Assembly: GCF_042186555.1 (NCBI RefSeq)
Contig: NC_133328.1
Location: 355,722,250-355,786,249, forward strand
Direction of reading: 5' to 3'
Length of the DNA: 64,000 bases
From: Aquarana catesbeiana
Taxonomy: Eukaryota; Chordata; Amphibia; Anura; Ranidae
Below are positions 20,189 through 32,039 of this stretch, piece by piece. The position numbers and the translations under genes were made by a program. The first letter of the stretch is position 1; each line of letters opens with the position of its first letter. The notes under the pieces were generated by a model, which saw only the letters and a program-made list of their open reading frames with translations, searched no databases and had not been told where the DNA came from.

Positions 20189-22334
20189 ATGTTGCGTATA
20201 CGTACTCCTCGTAAAGTTCGTGCTGTGCGGGGGCTTGGTGTTGGGGTCCTGACCTTGACACAAGTCCAGTCCATGAACAGGGTGGGGAGGAGTTCATGGA
20301 CCAAGAATTGGTTGCTTCAGCGTGACCAGTTCTGTCATATGCCTTTGCTCCGTGAGATCCGTGAGAATAATCCTGATGATTTCAGGAACTTTCTCCGGAT
20401 GATGGACCCCGTATTTCACCGTTTGTTGGCTTTGCTGACCCCCTATATCAGCAGGCAGGATACCTGCATGAGGCAAGCCATCACTCCAGAGCAGAGGCTA
20501 GTCGCCACCCTGCGGTACTTGGCGATGGGGAGAAGCCTGCAGGACTTGAAGTTCTCGACAGGCATCTCCCCACAGGCTCTGGGGATCATTATCCCAGAGA
20601 CCTGTTCTGCCATCATATAGGTCCTGCAGAAGGAGTATATTAAGGTAAGATTTTTATCCTTTAATATCACATTTTATTGTATTTAATGTTTGATAATATA
20701 TTGTATTTCTTTCCTCATTCCATAATTACCATGATTGTAATATCCTGTGAATGTCCCCTTTGTCCTCATGCATGCTGGATTTTTATGTAATTATTTTTTT
20801 GTCCTTCATACATATTTGCCTTCACTTACCTCCCCAGCATGGTCTCCTACCCTATATTCACCTCATGTAGTCACTTAACAATGTATTTTATCAGCTCCAT
20901 AGTAGTGCTTTACCCCAAACACCCCCTAAAATGTTTTTAAATGTGATTTGTGCTTTAAATTCAGGCAGAGTGCGAGAGGCTTTTTTTTGGGGGTCCCCAA
21001 ATCATTTGGAACCCTCCTTCCCCCCAACTGCTAAGTCAGCTGATACCAATTCTCTATCTATCCTCAATCATCTATCTGCTGACTTTGCCAAACCCATACA
21101 CACTATACCCATCTCTTTTGTGGTCAGATTTATGGATGAATTCCCCAAAGCATGTAGTGCAAGGGCCTGCCTGTATACTTTCAAATGGTACTGTTTAAAG
21201 TTTTTGGATCCTATTATTATCTTGATAGGTAATAGCAGAATGTCCAAATGTGCTCAAATGTGTACAGTGTGTATTTATATCTTTGTATTATGACACTTTT
21301 ACCTGTCCAGTGGGCTGCCAATAGTGTAACTAAGGAGGAGCTGTTCCAAGTAATACCCATTATTTAGGCATTCATCTCTCAATGAAGTGGAGAGGGTTAC
21401 CTGTCCAAGAGCTCCCCCCCCCTATAATTTTAGAAATGGCCCATGACAGGGTACCTTATACTTTGGTCTTTAAAAATTCCCCTTAATAAATGTTATCTTG
21501 ATGTTGGCCAAGAATGTTTGTGTCTAATCTGCTTTCCATGTTTATGTGCAAAAAGACTAATTTTTTTTTGTTTTCCTCAACGCCACAGGAATGGCAGACT
21601 GTGGCCTCCCACTTTGCCCAGCGGTGGGACTCTCCTAACTGCGGAGGGGCAATTGATGGGAAACATGTCCACATCATCCCACCACCCAACTCGGGGTCGT
21701 ACTATTATAATTATAAGGGGTTCAATAGTATTGCGATGTTGGCGGTGGTGTCGGCTAATTACGAGTTCCTGTATGTGGACGTGGGGAAGAATGGCCGGAT
21801 GTCCGATAGTGGAGTCATCGCCCAGGTGGAGTTTTACAGGCGTCCCCAGAATGGCAGCTTGGACTTGCCACCTCCAGAAGAGAATGTGGAAGGACTCCCA
21901 TTCGTTGCGGATGAAGCGTTTGCACTGGGGACCATCTTATGCGGCCATTCCCGATGAGGACCCTCACCCCGGACCAGAGGGTTTTTAATTACCGGCTGGC
22001 CAGAGCCAGAAGAGTGGTGGAGAACACATTTGGAATCATGGCCAGCCGGTTCCGCCTATTTCTGACACCCATACATATGGCGGAGTATAAACTGAATCAT
22101 ATTATCCTGGCATGCTGTGTTCTACATAACTTTTTACGTCAACATTCTGCCAACTATGCTGGCTCAGTTGGGCCTGAGGCCGGAATGATAAATGAAACAA
22201 CCCTGACAGCGCTTGAAAGTGGCCGTCCTGACTTGCCCTCCCTGAGTGCCAGTGATGTCCGCCTAAGATACCTTGAATACTTTGCGGGTAGGGGGGCCAT
22301 CAATATGCCAATGTGTGAAACCTTTATCAAATAA
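20189..22334 (+). pseudogene. Harbinger transposase, copy B (two exons, broken)
   Basis: Exon 1 (20189-20644) starts at ATG and encodes the basic N-terminus and helical domain (RENNPDDFRNFLRMMDPVFH, then QRLVATLRYLAMGRSLQDLK). It contains TAG at 20618, probably from CAG, and ends at a consensus donor, ttaag|gtaaga. Exon 2 begins near 21583, but about 13 bp including the acceptor AG are missing relative to copy A. DDE motifs are GGAIDGKHV, YVDVGKNGRMSDSGV and VADEAFALG. A 1-bp deletion near 21927 shifts the frame just after the catalytic Glu. The C-terminal part is then open from 21939 to the stop at 22332. Exon 1 shows what copy A lacks in this window. Confidence 0.9.
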
Positions 22335-22823
22335 AAAAAAAAAAAGCAAATCTTTGGTGACATTTACTGCTTGTGTTTTGTTTAGCTGACCCTGACAGAA
22401 ATGTGGTGAGTCCTGAAAACTTGAAACTGCACTTGTAGTGCAAAGTGGATTTGCCCTTATGAAATAACACCCATTGTCACAGAAAACAGCAATTAGAGCA
22501 CCCCAAAAGTGTTGTAGCGTTGAGACAAGTATCCACACATTCTTGATTAATAACAATCTTTTTAATACCTGCACAATCACATGTGCATTTAGAAAAGGGT
22601 TTTAAAACAAACCAACATGTTTGTTGTATAACAATATTTGGGGTGGCATTAGAAAAAGTAGAAATGTCCTTTTAACATAAAACTGGCATGTTTAAAACCA
22701 ACAAGAAAGACACAAATCTTGAACTTACAAAGTTCACATTTGGTAGAACTTGAAGGCAATATCAGACATGAGTATTTAGGAACTGTGTTTGATATTGCGT
22801 TCAGATGGGGTGAAGTCACCCCA

Positions 22824-23046
22824 GGAAAAGCCACATTTTGAAGATGCACACCAATTTACGAATGTCAACATGTGCTAGCTGCCATCACGGGGGATCAAGG
22901 GACGTGTTTTGGGGGAGCAACCCCTTCCTCTCAGCTACTTTATTATTGAGGAAGGGTTTGCACCCCCAAAATGCGTCCATTGATCTCCCATGCTGGCAGA
23001 TAGCACATGTTGGCACACTGTGTGCATCCTCAAAATTTGGCTTTTC
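22824..23046. repeat. Conserved hairpin, copy B
   Basis: This is the counterpart of 2182-2406: arms about 22824-22934 and 22945-23046, the same words (gatgcacacc, atcaagggacgtgtttt) and the same position between convergent genes. Confidence 0.88.
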
Positions 23047-23109
23047 TTAAAATTGCTAAACAATTTTAAAAGTGTAGTACACCATAAAAGAAAGGGCTTT
23101 GTAGGGGTT

Positions 23110-24408
23110 TTAAACTCTCCCCAAAACATCAATGATGTTCTTACTTTTTTGAATAACATCATTGATGTTTTTAGTGATGTTTTCCAATGCAACATTACAC
23201 CCCATGATCTCCCCGATCAGGATCTGGGCACTCTCCAAGGTGAAAGGATCTGGATCCACAACATCACGATCACCTAAAAAGAGAGAAACCAAAAAAAAAA
23301 AACAGGTATTATAAATATGCCAGCATCCATCTCTTACCTGAGCCTGTGGTCGCAGACACTCACCTGTTGTGGTGACAATTTCCACCACGTCTTCTTCCTC
23401 CTGCTCTGCTTGTCTTTGGGGGATTTCGCCTTCTTCCAGAGGTGGGGGGTCTCTGGTCTCCTCGGATGAGGGGTGTCCTCCGAGTCTTTTCTCCCATATG
23501 TGAAAAAAAAAGGTATACTTAGCACACAGATATTTGGTGGCAGAACTAGAAATCTGAAACATTGCTTGGGGTACAAATGTCTATTTTGGCTGAGTTCCAA
23601 GATGTAGAATTTGTAGTGTCCTTTGTCAAGCTTGAATACTTACCTGTCTTGTACAAGCTTCACAGATGGAGACACCCCTATAGTATACACCGGAGCACCT
23701 GTGTGGGACCCCTAAGAAAAAGGGTGTTCATGTGTCCCACACTAGTGCTCCAGCGTCCAGATGTGAAAACTGCTGCTGAGTGTCCTCTCCTTACACAGAA
23801 TCTAGTTTGCAATTCATTCTAGTAACAAACACATCTACACAACCAAATTATTTTCATACAAGTAGGCCCTAAAAAATGTGGTCCAATGCATATGGCAAAA
23901 ACAATGGTGTTTTATAGGCCGAAAGAAAAATGTTTGATATGAACGAATAATGTGCCCATGAACATGAACGTTGCCATTTTAAACTGTACAACAGTTCCTA
24001 AATGCACATGGAGCAGCACGAACGTAATAAACACAAAAAGAATAGGAACACAGCACAACTACTTACTTTTTTGCAGCACTCTCCGGATCTTTCTGTACTG
24101 CTCGTGTTCTCTTAATTTGAGGTCCGACCACCGCTTCCTGAGCTGATCTTTTGATCGACGTACCCCGATCGACGCAGGCTCTTGACCACTTTCACCATGA
24201 TCTTGGCCTTTCGGACATTGGGGTTGGGGTAAGGCCCATATTTCCTGTCATAGTCGGCCTTCTTCAGAATGTCGACCATCTCCAACATCTCCCCAAAGGA
24301 CATATTTGATGCCTTAAATCTTCTGGTTCCAGACGTTTCTGGCTCCAGGCTTTCCTCCCCCTCCTCCTCATTGCTATAATTAGCACACACCTGCTCTGTC
24401 TCCGCCAT
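23110..24408 (-). pseudogene. Myb/SANT-like accessory gene, copy B (frameshifted)
   Basis: ATG at 24408 opens the same protein as copy A. FGEMLEMVDILKKADYDRKY and the following helix are intact to about 24175, where a small deletion shifts the frame inside the DNA-binding domain. Exon 2 (about 23370-23500) and exon 3 (about 23110-23275, with IGEIMGCNVALENI) are recognisable. Confidence 0.85.
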
Positions 24409-24489
24409 GTGCTCTTCCCCCACTGCACCAAATGAAAAGGGGTGGGGAATAGGCTAGAAAGAACGTCAGGGGTGGGCGGAGTTACACGC

Positions 24490-24512
24490 ATGCGCAGTGT
24501 GTATAAAGCGTA
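24490..24512. promoter_or_regulatory. Bidirectional promoter, copy B
   Basis: TATAAA lies at 24502-24507 beside gcatgcgcagtgt, equivalent to the copy A promoter near 3866. Confidence 0.6.
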
Positions 24513-24698
24513 ACACGCGTGCGTAGTACGTACGATCTGTGAGCGGAGGAAGGAGTATCGTAGGCGCCGATCGTGATAACGAAGGTGAGAGCCAAACTTG
24601 GGCCTATACTGCTTCTAGATTGAGGCCTATATTGTAACAAGATTAGGAGAGTTTGGCCTGACATTAGGGTTTGTCTTGTGTTGTGTCTTGCAGTGAAA

Positions 24699-25681
24699 AT
24701 GGATATCTTGAAAGATGACGACTCTATGGCAAGCTTCATTGATATGTTCAGGGAGCTGCCTTGTCTGTGGCAGATAAACCACCCACATTATAAGAACCAA
24801 ACAAAGAGGAAGGCAGCACTGGATCAATTGCTGGAATTTGTGAAGACGGTGATCCCCACAGCAGACATCACCTATTTGAAGATCCTAATTGGTGGCCTGA
24901 GGAGCACTTATCTAAGGGAGCACAAGAAGGTCCAGGATTCCCAGAGATCTGGAGCAGCAGATGACATCTATGTCCCCAGGATGTGGTACTATAACAGGCT
25001 GCATTTTCTGGCAGGCCAGACTGAACCCAGGTCATCACTCTCCAGTCTTCCTTCCACGCTTCCTTACCCCCGGCTGAGGCTTCTGAAGCCCAACCTGGGC
25101 CTTCCAGGCAGCAAAATGTGGAGGAGCCCAGCTTGAGCCAGGTATAGCATTCTTCTAAATATTTCTGCTTGTTCAATCAATGATGTTAACTAGATGTTAG
25201 TTTGGAGTACTAATTTGGATTGTGATTGATGATGCAAAAACTAAAACCATGTCCCTTTTTCATACACAGGGAAGTCTCAGCCAGGAGGTGGCCGGGCCAA
25301 GCAGGCTGCCTGATATGCAGGTCCCTCCCCTACACCCGCAAAAACAAAAGTGGCAGGAAGAGGAGTACCCTGGAGGAGGCTGCCATAGGCCTCTTTTGGA
25401 AGGCTACAGAGGCCCTGAGAAGCCCACACAGTGTGGAGGAGGACTTTGCTTGCATAACTGCCTGCAAAATGAGGCAGATGGAGGAGGGCCAACAACTCCT
25501 GTGTGAGTCAATGTTGGAAGCTCTCAATAAGGGTTTGAGGGGCCAAATAACATCTGATACCCAAATTTGTGACCTCACACATGGTCCTCCTCCTCCTCCA
25601 GTTCCTACTTCTCCTCCTGCCACATCTCCAGCACCTGAGCCACAGCCAGGAAGGAAGCGTGGAAAAAAGACCAGAAAGTGA
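24699..25681 (+). pseudogene. MADF-domain gene, copy B (frameshifted)
   Basis: ATG at 24699 starts an open MADF domain (FRELPCLWQINHPHYKNQTK, ITYLKILIGGLRSTYLRE). The frame is lost near 25066, where copy A has a longer C-run. Exon 2, after the acceptor acacag at about 25269, needs a second shift near 25330, then reads EDFACITACKMRQMEEGQ, the proline-rich run and the basic tail to TGA at 25679. Confidence 0.87.
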
Positions 25682-25836
25682 TGACCCTGGGTCCAGTCTG
25701 GTCTGGCAAAAGATGCAGCCTCTTGTAGTACCACAGCCTGGGGACACAGATGTCATCTGCTGCTTTCCGGATCTCTGGGACTTCGGGACCAGACTGCACT
25801 CCCTTAGATATAGACTCCTCAGGCCAACAATTTTGC
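24887..25836. repeat. Inverted duplication in the MADF gene, copy B
   Basis: Arms at 24887-25070 and 25651-25836 match the copy A pair in position and orientation, so the duplication is ancestral to both copies. Confidence 0.85.
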
Positions 25837-26469
25837 TGGTAAAGAAATTGATGTCTGCCCTGGGGGTCCAAGGCTTTGCTAATTTCAACTGTTTCTCCAG
25901 TGTTGCCTCCCTCTTTGTTTGGTTCTGAGCCCTTAATAAAGGAATTTTTGTTTCAATTATACTCTCCTATGTGTTTTTTCCTTCAAAAAGGACAGTTTGT
26001 TTGTGAGGATTCAGGTACATTTCTAAAGTACAATGTGAAATTAACAAGGGACACCATCACCAAACAATCTCCTTGAGATTAAATAATATAAGATATCAAT
26101 GGTGTTGTGGTAACTTGACACACAAAACACACACAAAAATATTATGGAGTAAAACTAAAAATAAAATAGAACAAAGATCAGCCTTGAAAAAAATACAAAC
26201 CTAAATAAAAAAAAAAAAACAGCCTTAAAAAAAAAAAAAACAACCCAAAATTAATTTTGTCTGATGTGACAAATCCAAATATTTTGAGGGAGTCCCAATA
26301 AATAATAAAGAAAGAAGTTTGTGAGAAGTCTGTGTGAATATGAGCAGCAAAACTACTTAATTCTTCTCACATTATAAAGAAGAAGAGAGTGCGCTGTATT
26401 AAACAATTTTTGACATAGCACTGTGACGAAAGTGCTGTATCAATTGCGAACGCTAATTTTACCCGACCG

Positions 26470-26713
26470 AGCTGTTCTGTCTCGGAATTTCTTCTGAGCA
26501 TGCGTGGCACTTTGTGCGTCGGAACAGGCCACACACGGTCGGAATTGACGCGATCGGATTTTGTTGTCGGAAAATTTTATAGCCTGCTCTCAAACTTTGT
26601 GTGTCGGAAAATCTGATGGAAAATGTCCGATGGAGCACACACGGTCGGAATGTCCGACAACACGCTCCGATCGGACATTTTCCATCGGAAAATTCGACTG
26701 TGTGTACGGGGCA
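26470..26713. repeat. Harbinger right subterminal repeats
   Basis: Several copies of ACACGGTCGGAAT-like words and their inverses (TCGGACATTTTCCATCGGAA) occur before the terminus. Copy A has only the outermost part. Similar solo ends lie near 37376-37595 and 38110-38155. Confidence 0.75.
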
Positions 26714-26716
26714 TTA

Positions 26717-27090
26717 GTCTTGCTAATATTGGAGCCAGAATTTTTGTGAACACCCGGGGGGCAGTAGCTAACCCGAAGGGCAAGGCTACGAACTGAAAAT
26801 GACACCCCTCTACATCAAATCGTAGAAACTTCTGGTGAGAGAGGTAAATTGGCACATGCAGATATGCATCCTTGATGTCTATTGATGCTAGAAATTCTCC
26901 TCCCCTCAGAGTGGACCCGACTGACTGGATTGACTCCAAAAAGAGTGCATGTTTAGGAATGGATTCAGACTTTTGAGATTCAGAATGGGTTTCACATCTC
27001 CATTCGGTTTTGGCACCGTGAAATGATTTGGATAGAAACCTGCAAACCACTCTTCTGTAGGTACTTCTATAATTACACCTTGTGACCTGA
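26717..27090 (-). pseudogene. DIRS reverse transcriptase, N-terminal part
   Basis: The minus strand gives FLASIDIKDAYLHVPIYLSH (motif A with the catalytic Asp) and FQFVALPFGLATAPRVFTKI (motif B), up to the Harbinger insertion. Its continuation lies at 19706. Several frame changes occur upstream, near 27000. Confidence 0.85.
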
Positions 27091-27407
27091 TTCAGTCCAA
27101 TGCCTGGAATAAGGATCTTCTCTTTAGCAGGTCCTTGGGAACATTTGACCTTAGAAATCGAGATGTGGAAATTCCCAGAACTCTAGTTTGTAGCCTAGAG
27201 ATACTGTGGAATTGACCCATCTGTCCTAAATCCCCTTTCCCCAGGTTTCTAAAAACTGCAGAAGCCTTCCCCCCCACCCGAATGAGTGGGGGCGCTCCTT
27301 CATGAGGAGGCCTTAGGACACTGTTTTGCAGGCCTCTGAGCCCAAGGTTTTTTCTGGACCTGTCCTTGCCTTTGAGGCTTACCTCTTGAACCGTACGGTG
27401 GAGGCCA

Positions 27408-28463
27408 TCAAAACTTCCTGGAGGCTGAGGCCCTAAGAGCCAGGGAACTAGAACGTTTAAATGAAGGACGCCTACTCCTTCTGATAACAGGTAAAAGCGC
27501 ACTCTTACTACCTGAAATTTTTCGGATATACTTATCCAAATTGTCTCCGAACAAGCGTTCCTCATGAAAGGGAAAACATGCAAATAGCTTTTTGCGAGGC
27601 AATTCCGCTGACCAATTCTTTAACCAAAGAATTCTTTGCATGTGCACAGACAAGAGGGCAAGGCGTTACACTTGCTGAATAGAATCCTTAGGCACATCAA
27701 TCTCGAAGCATAAGGCCCTCGGCAGGTCCGCCAACTGGTCCTTCAAGGACTGACAGATTCCTATAGCTGCTGCTGCGGGTTGTGCTGCTAAACCAGCTAT
27801 GGAAAAGGAGGCTCTAAGTAAAGATTCCAGCTTTTTATCAGCTGGATCCTTAAAAACCTGGGCGTTGTCTACCGGACAGGTTAAGCTCCTATTCACAGAA
27901 GAAATAGCAGCATCTACTGCTGGCAAACTCCATCTTTTTGTGAATTTCTCATCCATTGGGTACAGAAGTGAAAATCTTCTAGGAGGGATAAAAACTCTAT
28001 CCGGATGATTCCAATCTGCATATACTAACTGCTCCAGCAGTGGGTGCAGAGGAAAAGCATATGAACTCTGCAGAGGTCGCAAAGACCCTAAAGAGGAAAA
28101 GGAGGCTCAGGACAGCTCTACCGGGAGCAATTTAAATGCAGAACGGACCAAGTCTGTAAGTGATTACACTAACAATCTTTGGGACTGAAAGGCTGAAAAA
28201 GGTTCCTCAGAGATTGATTCCTCAGAAGAGGAGTCATCTGCTTGACCTTCTTCCCGGTCATCCAGCGGTACCTCTATATCCTCTGCCCATTCCTGTTCCA
28301 CTGCTGGAAGGTCAGGAGAGGGAGAAGGAGATCTTTTGCACTTTTTCCCAGTTTGGGAGACAAACGCGATCATGCCGGCTATTTTGCCTTCCAACCAAAC
28401 TATTGCAGATGCCAAATAGACCTTAGTGACGTGTGTAGGGGCTGAAGCATTGGAAGTAGCCAC
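27408..28463 (-). pseudogene. DIRS gag-like region
   Basis: There are three open pieces (28463-28164, 28082-27666, 27653-27408). Recognisable words are DPADKKLESLLRASFSIAGL and ILWLKNWSAELPRKKLFACF with FHEERLFGDNLDKYI, typical of the DIRS gag preceding the RT. The first piece is acidic and serine-rich. A stop and frame change separate the pieces. Confidence 0.72.
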
Positions 28464-29668
28464 TATGCCCGACAGCCGTAATGGCTCAGATTGCCCAGTC
28501 GCCTCTGACCTCTCTCAGGGGAGGACAGTGGAGGTGTGAGTAGGATCCTCAGACCCTGACCACGGCGCCCTTGTGCCCCTTCCTGCTGTATCCCCCCCAC
28601 TCTTCTTTTGGGAAAACATTGCCTTAAGAAAATAACCAGAGGCACTTACAACCTGTGTGTCCAATCTTCTGCAGAGCTGTAATCCAGCTATAATGCTGCC
28701 ATCATCGCTCAGCCTAATGACCAGTAGCCGTGTCTTTTAAATGCCTGTATCCAAACCCCACAGTGCTTAAGAACCCCACCAGCAGCAGCAGCAGCAGCAG
28801 CTTGCTCTGTGACAGTTCATCAGCCACCAGACCCTTAGCCAAGTAAAACGTTATAGCCTTCGGGTTGCGCCAGCGGCATGTGCTACGTACGCGCTCGTTC
28901 TCCACATGCACGCTAGCCACATTTTAGGCCACGCACCCACGTCCTCAGTAACCTTCATCTGGGGCTTACTTCCGTGTGCGCGGGTGGATGAAGCAGCTGT
29001 TCCTACTAGAAGAAAATGCTGGCGGTACGGGGCAGTAGAGGAGCGCACTGGGATGGACACTGCGGCTTCTGCCCACCTCTTGGACAACGGGGAGCCGTAG
29101 GGGAGCCTGAACAAGCAAGTATTCCTGTAATGGCAGAAGATACTAGGTATGCAAATAACACATCAACACCCTCTAGCGGTGATCACAGACAAGACATGCG
29201 GCTATGAAAAAAAAAAAAAAACTTTAAAGTGAACCATATGTGTTCCTATTAGGAGTTTTCTTTTTAAATTTTTTTTAACTTACAATTCCCGCCGCAGGAT
29301 ACTGCTGGAATACACAGCTAGATCCAATCTTCACCCATCACGGCAGGTAAGGTCTCTTGTGGACCTTCAAGAACTGGGTCCCCCTTACACCTTGGGGTCC
29401 ACACTCTTGGACCTGTACAGCACCTGCCAGGACAGCCTTTGGCTTCTTTGTCTGTCCAAGGATCCGGCTCCCAGGGTCCAGCGCCCCAAACGAGGCGCAT
29501 TACAGGCAAAACCTCTTTTGCTTCTTCTTCCTTGAGGCTCGGGTACCATCCATCTTGGCCTTCTTTGCCACATCGAATGGATCTGAATGCATAGTCCCTT
29601 GATCCTAGAAGACCTTCCACCAGGACTTAATCAAAGCATAGAGCCTAAGTGAGGCATTTCGGAATTTT
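28464..29668 (-). other. DIRS 5' region with short gag-start remnant
   Basis: A minus-strand ATG at 29592 gives MHSDPFDVAKKAKMDG followed by a basic stretch, then a stop after about 30 codons; this resembles the N-terminus of DIRS gag. Downstream are a (CAG)n run at about 28780-28801, an A-run at 29207-29220 and no sustained frame. Part of this may be a further unrecognised insertion. Confidence 0.5.
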
Positions 29669-29671
29669 TTT

Positions 29672-30022
29672 AGTCCTCGTCGCCCAGGGCTGTCAACATC
29701 CCATCGGCAGCATCTGCATCACATGGTGGACGATTACCTCGGGGCCAAAACAGAGATGGAGACCTTTCCAGCTGATGATCCACTGACTTACTGGGTCATG
29801 AGAACAGACCACTGGCCAGAACTTGCCCAGTATGCTACTGAGTTGTTGAGCTGCCCTGCATCCAGCGTGCTTTCAGAATGGGAATTCAGTGCTGCAGGAG
29901 GTTTCATTACTGATCATAGAACGTGTCTGTCCACAGACTCCGTGGACCATTTGACTTTTATAAAAATGAATCAGTCCAGTATTACCAGCTATGAAGTCCC
30001 TGATGCCGATGTCACTGATTAA
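29672..30022 (+). pseudogene. hAT transposase C-terminus (dimerisation domain)
   Basis: Open from about 29723 to TAA at 30020-30022. It reads DPLTYWVMRTDHWPELAQYA, LLSCPASSVLSEWEFSAAGG, and DHLTFIKMN, the conserved hAT C-terminal dimerisation domain. It continues the transposase that breaks off at about 16970. Confidence 0.9.
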
Positions 30023-30807
30023 GTCTTTTTGGGATGTGGAATCTCTGCAGGAGTTCGAGGCTGCCTAGCTTTGAGGGTGTTCAATCAATTCATCTGGAAG
30101 AATGTTTTTGGTGTAGGTTTCATGGGCACAATTAACACCCCAAGACCAATTTTTTAGCACCTGTTTGACAGGTGCATATCATTGCAATTTTTTTACAGCA
30201 AGGCCAATTCTTGCTTTCATCAAGATTACCTCTATAGGGTTACGGTGGGAAAGACCAATTTTTACGCATCCGTTACTTCTATCCAAAGTCAAAGTGACAC
30301 CAGAATGTATCCAAAAAATCTCTAATCTTGTTCCCAGTTAGCCCAGTGGCCTCATCATGCACAATGGCTCCCCAGCTATTGTTAAGTAAAATATAGGCAG
30401 CTTGCAGGGAAAATGTCATTTTTTGGGCTTTATAAATGCAATTATTGCTGCAGCAGATTCCAGACAAGGTACAGATCTGCCACTTTACAGGTAAACTAAA
30501 GGGACCCCCCAGGCACTATATTAGAAGGAATGTTTAATTTTTAGGCTTTCACTTTAAAAATCAAAAAATCACTGCTCATTTAAAAATTACGTTTTTCCCC
30601 AACTTTTTTTTTTATTGATACATGTCCCCCAGGGCAGGACCCAGACTCCTATAGCCATTGTATGCCCAATTACTTGCATACAAGCCTTCAAACTGGACAC
30701 TTTTGATTTTTGATGTTCCCATTGACTTGGGGTTCCTTATGGGGTTCGTCATTCGGGTCCGAAAGTTCTGATACAAACCGAATAGGGGTCCGTTCAGCCC
30801 ATCCCTA
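30023..30807 (+). other. hAT 3' region to right terminus
   Basis: Non-coding, with repeated 'aagaccaatttttt'-type words and a poly-T stretch at 30604-30614. It ends in the inverted repeat at 30798-30807. Confidence 0.7.
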
Positions 30808-30815
30808 CTGGCCAA

Positions 30816-31330
30816 TACCTTAGTTAAAATTTTTGCACCTTCATTAAGGAGTGATATAGGCCTGTATGAGGTTTATTGCTGGGTTTAGGAAGGACTACCA
30901 CCACCACCTCAGCCATAGAGAAGCTGCTTCTTAAGACTTCAGCAGCATAGCATGGGATGTAAGAAGCAGCTTCTCTGCATAAGATTTAATAAACTCAGCA
31001 GGGAGGCAATCAGGACCAGGGGTTTTCCCCACCTGGAGAGAAGATACCGCTACCTGCAATTCCTTTAACGTAATGAGACTATCTAAGCTATCTCAATAAG
31101 AAGGGGTCAGACATGGAAGGTCAATGCCCTCCAAGTAGACACACAACTCCTCCTCCGTATGTGTCACCCAGACCCATACAGTAAGAGGCACCCTGATAAT
31201 AAGAGGCAAAGCAAGCGTTAATTTGAGCAGGATGAGTCAACACCACTCCAGTAGGAGACAGTGTACAGGAAATAGACACAGGGGAGGAGTGTTCCCTAGA
31301 CAGCCACGTCAACATGCAGACAGCCTTTTC
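30816..31330 (-). pseudogene. LINE reverse transcriptase, N-terminal part
   Basis: The minus strand gives the early RT words ISLQVGKTPGPDCLPAEFI and, after stops, ILTKVLA at the hAT junction, which runs on into the sequence at 9849 without a gap. Fragments upstream (YLEGIDLP, then SMSDP in another frame) are decayed. Confidence 0.75.
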
Positions 31331-31839
31331 TCCCTGTTCAAAAATACGCTGAGTCTGGTGTTATAGGTGAATTTTTGTGGTATAAGTATGGAGAAGAAGT
31401 ACAAACTCAATTGTAAAGCTAGTGGGGCATGGTCTAAACTATCATATAGCAGTATGGAGACCAGGGGCAGGACGCTCTTTAGAGGAGTCTGTGATTGGAA
31501 CTATAGCTATCTGGCATTCCCATCAGACAGTGGTTCCCTCAGCTTTTGATTCCCCAGACCTCCCAGCTGTCTTCCCCCATTTTCCACCAGTCTGTGAGTG
31601 TTACCATCTTCTAACCTAGACTCTTCATTCTTTTTGGGCCCCAGTGCGTATGCCAGCCCGCTGTTGGTCTGATTACTCGGAACCCAGTGGGGCTGTCGGG
31701 TGTGAGGAAGGGGACATCCATCCTCCTCCATTTCATGGCCTCCTCTCTTTTTCCTATTGACCATCAGTTGGTGGATGGGATCTGCGGGAAGCTCCATGCC
31801 TTGGTATTCCTCACTATTTAAGATTTTTTGGATGCGTAA
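31331..31839. other. Unrecognised sequence with a 145-codon minus-strand frame
   Basis: The minus-strand frame 31944-31507 is hydrophilic and matches no family I know. Its N-terminal third lies in a known repeat, so it is probably fortuitous. It could include decayed LINE 5' sequence. Confidence 0.35.
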
Positions 31840-32031
31840 ATGTACTTTTTTAGCAATTATGATACACTGTACAAAAGAAAGCTCTATTTGTGTGAAAAAA
31901 AGGACATCAATTTTATTTGGGTACAGCGTCACATGCCAGCTCAATTGTCAGTTAAAATAACACAGTGCCATATCGCAAAAAATGGCCTGGTCATTAAGGG
32001 GGTAAATCCTTACAGGGCTGAAGTGGTTAAG
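31840..32031 (-). repeat. Partial TTAA-type interspersed repeat, reversed
   Basis: This is the reverse complement of the first part of the element at 35991: 'caattgtcagttaaaataac', 'agtgccatatcgcaaaaaat', ending 'gaagtggttaa'. Another reversed copy lies at 44060-44220. Confidence 0.75.
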
Positions 32032-32039
32032 GGGGCGTG

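Larger units (their letters stand above)
19710..26713 (+). mobile_element. PIF/Harbinger DNA transposon, copy B (complete, 7004 bp)
   Basis: The left end TGCCCCGTACACACGGTCGG and the right end, reversed TGCCCCGTACACAC, are terminal inverted repeats. The TSD is TTA at 19707-19709 and 26714-26716. It is inserted in the DIRS RT; removing it with one TTA restores a continuous RT frame. It carries the same three genes as copy A, all damaged. Inverted CGATCGGA- and TCCGACA-type words recur near both ends as probable transposase-binding sites. Confidence 0.95.
16972..29668 (-). mobile_element. DIRS-type tyrosine-recombinase retrotransposon, split by Harbinger B
   Basis: On the minus strand the order is gag (about 29592-27408), RT (27090-26717 then 19706-19198), RNase H and linker (19194-18664), and tyrosine recombinase (18372-17345), the DIRS order. 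It uses a recombinase instead of a DDE integrase, and no TSD is visible, which also fits DIRS. Both outer limits are approximate, judged from where hAT-like sequence stops and resumes. Several frameshifts make it non-functional. I could not pair clean inverted terminal repeats at the two ends. Confidence 0.88.
9858..30807 (+). mobile_element. hAT transposon carrying nested insertions (20,950 bp in total)
   Basis: The terminal inverted repeats start TAGGGATGGG at 9858 and, reversed, TAGGGATGGG at 30807, with GAACGG shortly inside each. An 8-bp TSD, CTGGCCAA, lies at 9850-9857 and 30808-30815, diagnostic of hAT elements. Its own sequence is a leader with a 36-bp minisatellite, a transposase gene broken at about 16970, its last segment at about 29672-30022, and a 3' region. 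Insertions within it are the solo LTR, the retroposed transcript and the DIRS with Harbinger B. Confidence 0.95.

Noticed and set aside
29318..29620. 100-codon minus-strand frame in the DIRS 5' region
   Set aside because: A different minus-strand frame gives the gag-like start at 29592; this one has no family features.
31507..31944. 145-codon minus-strand frame as a new gene
   Set aside because: Its start lies in a dispersed repeat and the rest has no recognisable domain or splice support. Kept only as a note.
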